Source: Nitrosomonas sp. Nm84 (GTDB lineage Bacteria; Pseudomonadota; Gammaproteobacteria; Burkholderiales; Nitrosomonadaceae). From it: a stretch of DNA of 36,394 nucleotides. The notes beneath the pieces are model-generated. The model saw nothing but the letters and a program-made list of their open reading frames with translations. It did not search any database and was not told the origin of the DNA. Shown here one piece after another: positions 28,812 to 36,394 of the stretch (its first letter is position 1; each line of letters opens with the position of its first letter). The DNA lies in assembly GCF_003201565.1 (NCBI RefSeq), contig NZ_QJJP01000033.1, positions 1 through 36,394 on the forward strand, given 5' to 3'. The position numbers and the translations under genes were made by a program.

Positions 28812-29606
28812 ATGCAGAAAACCACACCACTCCTATTGCGCTTCATTCGTCTGTTTCATTTGCTCATACATGTTACTTCAGGGTTATTGCAATCGATTGT
28901 TTATCCGTACTTTCCGTTGCATATTCAGCGCCGCATGATGCAGCGTTGGGCAGTGGGTTTGCTGTCTATTCTCCACATTAAATTGCAGTGCCACGGCAGA
29001 TTGCCGGAAACGGAAGTTCCGCGTGCCTTGTTTGCGGCTAATCATGTGTCGTGGTTGGATGTTTGTGTGCTGATGGCAGTCTGTCCGACGCGTTTTGTCG
29101 CCAAGGCGGAAATCAGCCATTGGCCGGTATTAGGGTTGTTGAGTAGAAATGCGGGCACATTATTTATTGAGCGCGCAAAGCGCAGTGATACAGTGCGCAT
29201 CAATCAACAGATCAGTGACGTACTGGAGAAAGGCGAGCGGGTTGTCGTTTTTCCCGAAGGCACTACCGCCGATGGCACTCAACTCAATCATTTTCACGCT
29301 TCATTGCTGCAATCGGCTGTTACATCAGATGCGCTACTTTACCCAGTGGCTATTGGCTATCGCAATGTGGCAGGGAATATTTGCGCGGAAGCTGCCTATA
29401 TCGAATCGTCTTTGGTCGTGTCGCTGCAAAAAATATTGAGTCAGACAAGCATCCATGTTGAACTCACCGTGAGTGAAGCGGTTCAATGCGGGATGAGGAA
29501 TCGGCGGGAATTAGCCCGTTTCGCGGAGCATGCGATTGCTGAGGCGCTGTTGTTGCCTATTCCACACAAGAAAGCTGGAAAATTTTCCGATCTTCCAGTC
29601 GGATAG
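28812..29606 (+). CDS. plsC: 1-acyl-sn-glycerol-3-phosphate acyltransferase
   Basis: A 264-residue PlsC-family acyltransferase of the inner membrane that makes phosphatidate from lysophosphatidate. Motif I is NHVSWLD (His78, Asp83), motif II is GTLFIERAKR, motif III is VVVFPEGTTADG (with Thr in place of the common Arg) and motif IV is LLYPVAIGY. A hydrophobic N-terminal segment (LHLLIHVTSGLLQSIVYPYF region) anchors it. The substrate could also be an ornithine- or hopanoid-type lysolipid, since the family is broad. Its last 50 bp overlap the end of apaH on the other strand. Confidence 0.9.
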   Translation: MQKTTPLLLRFIRLFHLLIHVTSGLLQSIVYPYFPLHIQRRMMQRWAVGLLSILHIKLQCHGRLPETEVPRALFAANHVSWLDVCVLMAVCPTRFVAKAEISHWPVLGLLSRNAGTLFIERAKRSDTVRINQQISDVLEKGERVVVFPEGTTADGTQLNHFHASLLQSAVTSDALLYPVAIGYRNVAGNICAEAAYIESSLVVSLQKILSQTSIHVELTVSEAVQCGMRNRRELARFAEHAIAEALLLPIPHKKAGKFSDLPVG

Positions 29607-30360
29607 CCGTTAATTCTCTGCCCCATACGCAACCAGTATCCAGCGCAATCACATTATCCGCGAGATGTAATCCTAATGCGGACCAATGGCCGCAGATGAC
29701 AGTATGCTGTCGACTGGCTCGTTGGGGTAAGCCAAACCATGGCAAATAGCCGGATGGAATGGATTGCGGATCGCCTTTAAAAGCGAAATTCATTCTGCCG
29801 TCGGGTGTGCAGACACGCAGGCGTGTCATGGCGTTGATAATGACGCGTAAGCGGACATGGCCGGTCCATTCGTCTTGCCAGTAATTCGGCTCATTGCCAT
29901 ACATCAGTGCAAATAATTCCTGATCATCGTCCTGGCGTAGGGCATGTTCAACCTCATGAGCCAATTGCCCAGCTTGTGCAATCGACCAGGATGGCAATAA
30001 GCCCGCATGCACCATAGCGTATTGGCTTGCGGTGTGAAATAGCTTTTGTTGCCGTAGCCAATGCAATAATTCATCGCGATCGGGCGCATCCAGAATGGGT
30101 TGAATCGTGTCGCTGGGGTGTTGCTTTGCGATGCCTGCGGCAACCATCAATAAATGCAGATCGTGATTGCCCAGTACCATAGTCATCGCACCGCCTGCTT
30201 GCTTGATATACCGCAAGAGCGAGAGCGAATCGGGACCGCGGTTAACGATGTCGCCAACCAGCCATAATTTATCTGCAGTAGGGTCAAACCGGATGTGATC
30301 AATCAAGCGCTGAAATGTCGTAAAGCAGCCTTGAAGATCACCCATTGCATAAGTTGCCAT
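29557..30360 (-). CDS. apaH: bis(5'-nucleosyl)-tetraphosphatase, symmetrical
   Basis: A 267-residue metallophosphatase that splits Ap4A into two ADP, limiting stress dinucleotides and removing Np4 caps from RNA. Metal-binding motifs are intact: MGDLQGC, WLVGDIVNRGPDS, LGNHDLHLL, VHAGLLPSW and VICGHWSALG, ending with LDTGCVWGREL. Length is standard. It starts 55 bp after dapB on the same strand and may be cotranscribed. Its 3' end overlaps plsC tail to tail by 50 bp. Confidence 0.96.
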   Translation of the reverse strand: MATYAMGDLQGCFTTFQRLIDHIRFDPTADKLWLVGDIVNRGPDSLSLLRYIKQAGGAMTMVLGNHDLHLLMVAAGIAKQHPSDTIQPILDAPDRDELLHWLRQQKLFHTASQYAMVHAGLLPSWSIAQAGQLAHEVEHALRQDDDQELFALMYGNEPNYWQDEWTGHVRLRVIINAMTRLRVCTPDGRMNFAFKGDPQSIPSGYLPWFGLPQRASRQHTVICGHWSALGLHLADNVIALDTGCVWGRELTAIRLEDRKIFQLSCVE

Positions 30361-30414
30361 GATTGGCGGTCGCTTAAGTCAGGTAGCTAATGATTGTGCC
30401 AATAATTGAATAAA

Positions 30415-31239
<825 letters not shown>

Positions 31240-31250
31240 TTAAGTTTATC

Positions 31251-31388
31251 AGGCCGTTGCAAAATGATTTGAACAGCCGATACGGTGTTAAGAACAGACT
31301 CAAAATGCTCGTTGATTACGCATAAACTGCGCTTTCTCTCCTGTTTTTGCCTAGTATCGACTGCTTCTAAAATGTTTTTCAATGGCCT
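31251..31388. mobile_element. 138-bp MITE-like element between bamE and dapB
   Basis: The plus strand begins AGGCCGTTGCAAAATGATTT and ends with the inverted counterpart AAAATGTTTTTCAATGGCCT. The termini match as imperfect inverted repeats (AGGCC-R-TTG-M-AAAA). The interior has no gene of its own. A second copy of the left end is present at 4820-4840. This fits a small non-autonomous element mobilised by a transposase elsewhere. Its minus-strand interior reads as a protein-like fragment (VINEHFESVLNTV), perhaps the trace of a parent element. No target duplication could be made out. Confidence 0.55.
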
Positions 31389-31418
31389 ACTAAATGAACA
31401 ATAAATAAAAATTATCAC

Positions 31419-31856
31419 TTATTTTGCTTCTGTGGTACTTGATTGAACCTTTTCCGGTTCAGGGCTAGCTTCTACAGGTCTGGGTTTGATTGGATACTTA
31501 GAAAAACTCAGGTAATTTTCAATATTGACTAATTTGTCATCGTCAAAATAGATTGTCAGCCGCTTTTGTTCGACTAAATCGCCTTTTTCGCGCCATATAT
31601 AGACATAATCCCATCGGTTATCGCGAAATGTATCGACAATCAGTGGTGACCCCATGACAAAAAGAACTTGCGATTTGGTCATTCCTGGTTTTAGTTTTTC
31701 CAGCATTTCTTCGTCGATCACATTACCTTGTTGCACATCGATCTTATATAGAATATGAGGAAAGTATGAGCATCCTGCTACGATGAGGAAAACCAGCGGT
31801 ACGAGAATGTTTGCAACCATTTTATTGATGATATTATATGTTTCCAAAGTGAGCAT
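31419..31856 (-). CDS. bamE: outer membrane assembly lipoprotein BamE (SmpA)
   Basis: A 145-residue lipoprotein of the Bam complex that helps insert outer-membrane beta-barrels. A signal peptide ends in the lipobox LIVAGC. The SmpA/OmlA domain follows with YKIDVQQGNVIDEEMLEKL, KPGMTKSQVLFVMGSPLI, WDYVYIWREKG and LTIYFDDDKLVNIE, then a low-complexity tail rich in Pro and Glu. The start at 31856 gives an n-region with one Lys. An ATG at 31820 directly before the hydrophobic core would leave more room for the divergent fur promoter, and neither has a ribosome site. Lgt, encoded in this window, would lipidate it. Confidence 0.92.
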   Translation of the reverse strand: MLTLETYNIINKMVANILVPLVFLIVAGCSYFPHILYKIDVQQGNVIDEEMLEKLKPGMTKSQVLFVMGSPLIVDTFRDNRWDYVYIWREKGDLVEQKRLTIYFDDDKLVNIENYLSFSKYPIKPRPVEASPEPEKVQSSTTEAK

Positions 31857-31869
31857 AGCACTATATGAT
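31841..31869 (+). promoter_or_regulatory. fur: possible fur promoter
   Basis: TTTCCA (31841-31846) and TATGAT (31864-31869) are 17 bp apart, ending about 32 bp before the fur start. The -10 is good and the -35 weak. No convincing Fur box overlaps it. Confidence 0.35.
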
Positions 31870-31900
31870 ACAACAAATCATTTTCTGAACAGAGATAACC

Positions 31901-32341
31901 ATGAGCAATTCTGGCGACCTAAAAAGTATAGATCTCAAAAATAGTGGCCTTAAAACAACGCTGCCTCGACTCAAGATATTGAATTTATTTGAACAAAGCA
32001 GTGTGCGTCATTTGTCCGCAGAAGATGTTTATAAGGAATTGCTCAACGAAGGTGAAGACATAGGGCTGGCCACCGTTTATCGTGTTTTAACGCAATTTGA
32101 GCAGGCCGGATTGTTGGAGCGGCATCATTTTGAAAGTGGTAAAGCGGTATTCGAGCTAAAACGCGACGGGCATCACGATCATTTGGTCTGTTTGCAATGT
32201 GGTCGTGTCGAAGAATTTTATGATTCTGAAATAGAGCAACGTCAGGAAGCTATTGCGAATGATCGAGGATTTCGGTTGCAGGAGCACTCATTGTCTTTAT
32301 ACGCGGATTGTATCAAACCAGCCTGTCCTCATCGAAAATAA
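31901..32341 (+). CDS. fur: ferric uptake regulator Fur
   Basis: A 146-residue iron-responsive repressor. The N-terminal winged helix includes [47 protein letters not shown] (the recognition helix). The dimerisation and metal domain has [16 protein letters not shown] with the first zinc cysteine pair, then [13 protein letters not shown] with the second. The start gives the typical N-terminal length. It is divergent from bamE, the standard betaproteobacterial arrangement. In cytochrome-rich nitrifiers iron control is central. Confidence 0.96.
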   Translation: MSNSGDLKSIDLKNSGLKTTLPRLKILNLFEQSSVRHLSAEDVYKELLNEGEDIGLATVYRVLTQFEQAGLLERHHFESGKAVFELKRDGHHDHLVCLQCGRVEEFYDSEIEQRQEAIANDRGFRLQEHSLSLYADCIKPACPHRK

Positions 32342-32348
32342 TAAAATA

Positions 32349-33620
32349 ATGCACGCACTTGCAGTAAGTTATTCGCCAAGAATTAAGCTTTGTTTGCTTG
32401 ATATCAGTTTAAGGCACTTATTCCCAGGAATCCTAATGCTATTAGGCTGGCTGTCGGTGCATAATGTGTATGCCGACACTGGTCATTTCAGTGAGTGCAT
32501 ATCCCGAATAGGTGTGCAAGCAAAGACCGAAGGTATTTCCGATACAACGATCCAACAAGTGCTGAGTAAAGTCAGACACAATCAGCGGGTCATTGAATTG
32601 GATCGACGCCAACCTGAATTCACGCAGACATTTGCAAATTACTTTAATTTGCGCATTAATGATGAGCGTGTTCAACGGGGTCGGGAGTTATTGGCTAAGC
32701 ATCGTGGATTATTGAATCAGATTCAACAGGAAAGCGGTATTCCGGCACAATATCTGGTTTCATTCTGGGGGCTGGAAACCAGCTACGGCGGGAATTTTGG
32801 CGACTGGTCTGTAACCGATTCACTAGCCACACTTGCTTGCGATCCACGCCGCAGTAGTTTCTTTACACAAGAATTGCTCAATGCGTTACGCATTGTCGAT
32901 GCCGGCGATATCTCCGCTGAACGCATGATTGGCTCGTGGGCAGGTGCCATGGGGCATATGCAGTTCATGCCGTCCACTTTTTTGCGGTATGCCAAGGATA
33001 TGGATGGAGACGGGCGCCGCGATTTATGGGGCAGTATTCCGGATGCGTTGGGCTCTGCCGCAAACTTTTTACGACAATTAGGCTGGGTTCCCGGGCTAGA
33101 CTGGGGACAGGAAGTTCGGTTACCGGCAGCTTTTGATTATTCACTGGCTGGGCGAGATCAGATGCTCAATCTGATCGAGTGGGCGAAACTCGGTGTTACT
33201 ACTGCTTCTGGAACGGCATTGACACCCACAGAACAAAGAGCTGCATTGCTTGTTCCTGGTGGTCATCGGGGCCCTGCTTTTTTAGTTACCAAGAATTTTT
33301 ATATCATCATGCGCTGGAATCGATCTGAATTTTATGCGCTGTCAGTCGGGCATTTGGCGGATCGCATTGCAGGCGCGCCTGCATTGCAACGCTTACCACC
33401 GATTGATACGATAAAAATAACGCGTGAACAGGTAAGACAGCTGCAAATGGATTTGTCAGCACTGGGTATCGATGCGGGCGAAGCGGATGGCGTGATGGGC
33501 TCAGCGACGCGGCAGGCAATCAGCCGTTTTCAACAGAACACGCAACGCATTGCCGATGGCCATTTGGACGCCGCATTGCTAACAGCAATTCGTGAAGCAG
33601 TGAATACCTTACCTCGTTAG
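32349..33620 (+). CDS. membrane-bound lytic murein transglycosylase B family (GH103)
   Basis: A 423-residue periplasmic enzyme that cleaves the glycan strand of peptidoglycan with formation of 1,6-anhydro ends. It has an N-terminal signal segment ([19 protein letters not shown]), the GH103 catalytic domain with Glu143 in [30 protein letters not shown] and [20 protein letters not shown], and a C-terminal peptidoglycan-binding domain ([20 protein letters not shown]). Lack of a lipobox makes it the soluble, PG-binding-domain type often annotated as MltB-like. The start at 32349, 7 bp after fur, avoids the long overlap with fur that the open frame would allow. It overlaps the end of mdh by 12 bp, tail to tail. 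Confidence 0.92.
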   Translation: MHALAVSYSPRIKLCLLDISLRHLFPGILMLLGWLSVHNVYADTGHFSECISRIGVQAKTEGISDTTIQQVLSKVRHNQRVIELDRRQPEFTQTFANYFNLRINDERVQRGRELLAKHRGLLNQIQQESGIPAQYLVSFWGLETSYGGNFGDWSVTDSLATLACDPRRSSFFTQELLNALRIVDAGDISAERMIGSWAGAMGHMQFMPSTFLRYAKDMDGDGRRDLWGSIPDALGSAANFLRQLGWVPGLDWGQEVRLPAAFDYSLAGRDQMLNLIEWAKLGVTTASGTALTPTEQRAALLVPGGHRGPAFLVTKNFYIIMRWNRSEFYALSVGHLADRIAGAPALQRLPPIDTIKITREQVRQLQMDLSALGIDAGEADGVMGSATRQAISRFQQNTQRIADGHLDAALLTAIREAVNTLPR

Positions 33621-34598
33621 AAGATGTTTGATGGTTTCTTGCTCAGCAAGTAATTCCTGATAGCTTTTTTGCATTTTTTCCTTATCTAGTTCACTGATTT
33701 CCAGTCCCTCAACAATTTTATACTGACCGTTCTGACAAGTCGCAGGGAAGCTGTAAATTACTCCGCTAGGAATACCATAGCAACCATTGGAAGGCACGCC
33801 CATCGAAACCCAATTACCTTCCCGGGTACCAAAAAACCAATCTCGCATATGATTGATAATGGCATTCGCCGCGCTGGCCGCGCTCGATTTGCCACGGCGT
33901 GCTTCGATAATGGCTGCACCGCGTTTTTGCACGGTCGGAATAAAATGATTTTCTATCCACCCGGAATCTGTTAACAGCGAGGTTATTGGGGTGTTATCGA
34001 TGGTCACATGGCTTAAATCAGGAAATTGCGTATTGGAGTGATTGCCCCAAACGATCATTCTCTTGATCTCTGACACAGGCACTCGGAGCTTTAGTGCAAC
34101 CTGAGATAATGCGCGATTATGGTCCAGTCGCAACATCGCGGAGAAATTGCTGGGATCAAGATCGGGAGCATTTCTCATGGTAATGTATGCATTGGTGTTG
34201 GCAGGATTACCAACGACCAGTACCTTGACATTACGTTTTGCGGCTACATTCAGCGCTTTGCCTTGTTCAATGAAAATAGGACTATTGGCTGCGAGGAGGT
34301 CTTTGCGTTCCATATTTTCCCCGCGTGGACGCGCGCCAACCAGCAAGGCAATGTCTACATCATTGAATGCAACTTCTGCATTATCGGTGGTGATAATTTC
34401 AGTTAATAACGGAAAAGCGCAATCATACAACTCCATGACAACGGCATCGAAAAAAGGTTGTGCTTCAGTAACATCGTGCAACTGAAGAATAATCGGTTGA
34501 TCGTTGCCAAACATGTCGCCTGCCGCAATGCGATATAGCAGGCTGTAACAAATCTGTCCCGTTGCTCCGGTAACAGCAATTCGAATAGGCGTTTTCAT
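33609..34598 (-). CDS. mdh: malate dehydrogenase
   Basis: A 329-residue NAD-dependent enzyme interconverting malate and oxaloacetate in the TCA cycle. The N-terminal Rossmann loop is [20 protein letters not shown]. Substrate arginines are in [15 protein letters not shown] and the LRLDHNRAL helix. The catalytic His is in [12 protein letters not shown]. This is the cytosolic/betaproteobacterial type rather than the E. coli type. The start at 34598 follows a GGA stretch and gives [11 protein letters not shown]. The frame extends nine codons further. A sequence like the half-site of the paralogue promoters (TTTCCCCATATACC on the minus strand) lies about 50 bp upstream. Confidence 0.97.
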   Translation of the reverse strand: MKTPIRIAVTGATGQICYSLLYRIAAGDMFGNDQPIILQLHDVTEAQPFFDAVVMELYDCAFPLLTEIITTDNAEVAFNDVDIALLVGARPRGENMERKDLLAANSPIFIEQGKALNVAAKRNVKVLVVGNPANTNAYITMRNAPDLDPSNFSAMLRLDHNRALSQVALKLRVPVSEIKRMIVWGNHSNTQFPDLSHVTIDNTPITSLLTDSGWIENHFIPTVQKRGAAIIEARRGKSSAASAANAIINHMRDWFFGTREGNWVSMGVPSNGCYGIPSGVIYSFPATCQNGQYKIVEGLEISELDKEKMQKSYQELLAEQETIKHLLTR

Positions 34599-34780
34599 TT
34601 TTTCCAATCCTCGAAAATCCACCAATAGGCTGAGAAAATTGGCGGTATATGGGGAAAAGTGATCAAATTATACTTGTAATCGGAGTCCCGCGGAAGAGTA
34701 TGTTTGTTTAAGAAGTACAGAATCACGATAGGATGCTGATTGCATATTAGAATACAAGAGAGGGTTTTGGAAAATCGTGA

Positions 34781-34939
34781 TCAGATCTGCAAAGGTGTGG
34801 TTTTGATGAGAGAGCTTTCCGGGTTATTGAGTTTCGGGAAATTGTCGCGCTGTACGACTTGTTGTTACGCACAAAGCCACGCATCCGCGATGTCAATCCT
34901 GAAGAAATCCAACGGATTGCTTTGGATGGAGGTGTCTGA
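34781..34939 (+). pseudogene. relic: C-terminal fragment of an unknown gene
   Basis: One plus-strand frame reads FDERAFRVIEFREIVALYD, then LLLRTKPRIRDVNPEEIQRI and ALDGGV to a TGA at 34937. Composition and periodicity are clearly protein-like and mostly helical, but there is no start codon, and the frame is closed upstream at 34778. An overlapping frame (VLENRDQICKGVV) continues the coding-like character upstream, suggesting a frameshift. I cannot name the family. It occupies most of the 389-bp gap between mdh and the SLT transglycosylase gene. Confidence 0.3.
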
Positions 34940-34987
34940 ACACATACAATCCCCGGAGCTCTTGGTGTGCAAGAATAGGTAAGTTCA

Positions 34988-36091
34988 TTACATGCCGGTA
35001 GAGAGTCCTGGTATACCGATCCGCTGTATACGGATAGCATTGTTTCCTTCTTCATATGCGAGTAATTTACCTTCTTTCTGCCACAGGCGAAATGCCAGAG
35101 AGTACGACAATACGCGTATCGGATAGTCGCGCGGCAGCGTTTGTAAATATGGTTGAATAGTAGTGAAATCAGTGGCGCCATATTGCTGCATGATAAAACG
35201 CAGTCCTCCGTTAGCCGGACCGATGTTATAGGCGAGTAAAGCCAAAAATAGATCACCTTTCATTTCAGCTAAATAGTGTTTAAATGTGGCTGCACCGACA
35301 AAAGCGTTGTGTCGGGAGTTTTCCAGGGAAATTTTTTCAGTACCTAACTTTTGCTGTGCTTGCGTCATAACTATTTTGGGAACACGGGTGATCTGAAATA
35401 AACCGCGCCCACCATCACTGCTGTCTCTCGGTATAAAAGATGATTCTGTTGCCGCAATACCTTGTAATAGATGGGCATCAACATTGAAAGCCTTGGCTGC
35501 ATCTCTGATTGCATGTTGATATTCTTGGGACCGGTCAAGCATTTTTTGCAGTTGTGCTGAATTATGTTTGCGATAAGCCGCATAGACTTGATGCGAAATT
35601 GTCATACGGCCTGCTTCTTCCTTGCCTCCAACCAGTGTACGGAAATTTCCATAAGCCAGGGTAAATTGATCGTGGGTCACAAACCAGGCGATCAGCACGA
35701 CAAATGATAAGGATAGAATCAAGGGGAGGAATTCAGAATAGAGTTGTAATCTTTTCCTTAGTTTCCACCAGCCGATGAGAAAAGCAGAAGCCACCATTAT
35801 TAATATCAATACGCCGGTAGCGAAAGGCAGCAAGCTGCCAAAAAAACTGGTGCCCGAAAACCGGTTTGCGGAATAACCCAACAGCATGATGATGATTAAC
35901 ACTGCAGTAATGCTCAAACCGAGAATTTCTATGCTTGTCAGCAATAATTTCTGTTTAAGTCTACTGGGCTGATTTCTTTTTGGTTTATTCTTACCAGTTC
36001 GCATTGACAGATTGCGATTGCGATTGCGCTTGCGTTTAGGCTTTGTATTGTTGCCGGATTCAGGATTGCTGAGATTGACTGTTTTATCCAT
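34988..36091 (-). CDS. membrane-anchored lytic transglycosylase with SLT domain
   Basis: A 367-residue protein with an unusual layout. The cytoplasmic N-terminus (1-47) is strongly basic (KPKRKRNRNRN, KNKPKRNQ). Three transmembrane helices follow (about 48-72, 82-108 and 119-139), then a periplasmic SLT domain (about 190-330) with the catalytic Glu216 in GIAATESSFIPRDSSDGGRG, the GLFQIT motif and ALLAYNIGPANGGL. It ends with a short conserved-looking tail (QRIGIPGLSTGM). SLT enzymes cut peptidoglycan glycan strands. The polytopic anchor suggests work at a fixed membrane site. It is followed upstream by a sugar-transferase gene on the same strand, so a role in opening the wall for exopolysaccharide export is possible but unproven. 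Confidence 0.88.
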   Translation of the reverse strand: MDKTVNLSNPESGNNTKPKRKRNRNRNLSMRTGKNKPKRNQPSRLKQKLLLTSIEILGLSITAVLIIIMLLGYSANRFSGTSFFGSLLPFATGVLILIMVASAFLIGWWKLRKRLQLYSEFLPLILSLSFVVLIAWFVTHDQFTLAYGNFRTLVGGKEEAGRMTISHQVYAAYRKHNSAQLQKMLDRSQEYQHAIRDAAKAFNVDAHLLQGIAATESSFIPRDSSDGGRGLFQITRVPKIVMTQAQQKLGTEKISLENSRHNAFVGAATFKHYLAEMKGDLFLALLAYNIGPANGGLRFIMQQYGATDFTTIQPYLQTLPRDYPIRVLSYSLAFRLWQKEGKLLAYEEGNNAIRIQRIGIPGLSTGM

Positions 36092-36256
36092 TGGAATACA
36101 GAATTCATATGATTCAGCAGATTGTAAGAGTTAACCGGATTGCTTGCAGTAAAAAATCTGGCTAAATGATGGAGCAGTAACAAGATGGTGCTATCTGGAC
36201 AGGATTCCAATTGTGATTGAAGGGGGATATAAGCTACATATCATATTAACTGATCC

Positions 36257-36394
36257 TCAGTAAGCATTATCTTTTTGGACGACGATCCAGACGGTACGCA
36301 GGATGATCCAGAGGTCTAGCCAGATGGACCAGTTTTTGAGGTAATACAGATCGTGTTCGATGCGCCCTTTCATTTTTTCCAGTGCTTCGGTTTC
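36257..36394 (-). CDS. undecaprenyl-phosphate sugar phosphotransferase, C-terminal fragment
   Basis: The window edge cuts this gene. Only the last 45 residues are present, starting ETEALEKMKGRIEHDLYYLK and including NWSIWLDLWIILRT before the end QKDNAY. This is the end of the bacterial sugar transferase domain (WcaJ/EpsB/PssY type), where the D-x-Y-Y-L-x-NWS-x-W-LD segment is highly conserved. These membrane enzymes start exopolysaccharide repeat units by putting a sugar phosphate on undecaprenyl phosphate. The 165 bp between it and the SLT transglycosylase gene hold nothing I recognise. Confidence 0.88.
   Translation of the reverse strand, partial: ETEALEKMKGRIEHDLYYLKNWSIWLDLWIILRTVWIVVQKDNAY

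Noticed and set aside
31857..31900. Fur box between bamE and fur
   Set aside because: No GATAAT-type hexamer array is visible. AT-richness alone is not evidence.
34740..34982. 80-codon plus-strand frame after mdh
   Set aside because: Most of it is out of frame with the more convincing coding-like reading ending at 34937. Only its first part may belong to the same decayed gene.

Overview
The window looks like chromosomal DNA of a betaproteobacterium of the Nitrosomonas group (ammonia oxidisers). The best pointer is the small cytochrome at 11966-12277, which reads like nitrosomonad cytochrome c-552. Supporting signs are the lactate-dehydrogenase-like malate dehydrogenase, the fur / bamE-dapB divergence, and the dac-dat-ybeD-lipB-lipA order typical of Betaproteobacteria. 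Almost all of it is core housekeeping DNA with moderate base composition. No tRNA, rRNA, CRISPR array, prophage or intact insertion sequence was recognised.

Layout. 1-877: a secreted protein of unknown function with an uncertain start. 877-2076 (-): DUF971 protein and ubiE. 2183-4289 (+): phoB-phoR. 4371-8869 (-): ppsA-ppsR (PEP synthase and its regulatory kinase/phosphorylase), flanked on both sides by two paralogous small His/Glu-rich secreted proteins that share a promoter element. 9058-9891 (-): lgt, divergent from ilvD (9999-11672, +), then cytochrome c-552 and an OsmC-like protein. 12810-18368 (-): a long same-strand cluster DUF2914-nudix-dac-dat-ybeD-lipB-lipA. 18606-20633 (+): ligA. 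20641-22197: a SufR-like cysteine-bearing regulator divergent from two small membrane proteins (one DUF2231). 22528-24362 (+): hpt, mtnP and def. 24399-25460 (+): an AT-richer accessory gene that looks like a PIN-type nuclease. 25520-30360: hemJ, an M32 carboxypeptidase, pbpG, plsC and apaH. 30415-32341: dapB and bamE with a 138-bp mobile-element-like repeat between them, divergent from fur. 32349-36091: an MltB-type lytic transglycosylase, mdh, a decayed gene fragment and a membrane-anchored SLT transglycosylase. The right edge cuts the C-terminus of an undecaprenyl-phosphate sugar transferase.

The genes do not form one large accessory system. The least explained parts are four. (1) The paired secreted proteins around ppsAR share a motif, GQD-x-QSHT-x-ANI, and a conserved upstream block containing two related half-sites 23 bp apart. 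(2) The SufR-like regulator and its divergent membrane genes look like a small redox- or Fe-S-responsive unit. (3) The lone PIN-like gene lies after def. (4) A small inverted-repeat element has one full copy at 31251 and a solo end at 4820. Two gene relics (8239-8376 and 34781-34939) show that the intergenic regions contain decayed genes.
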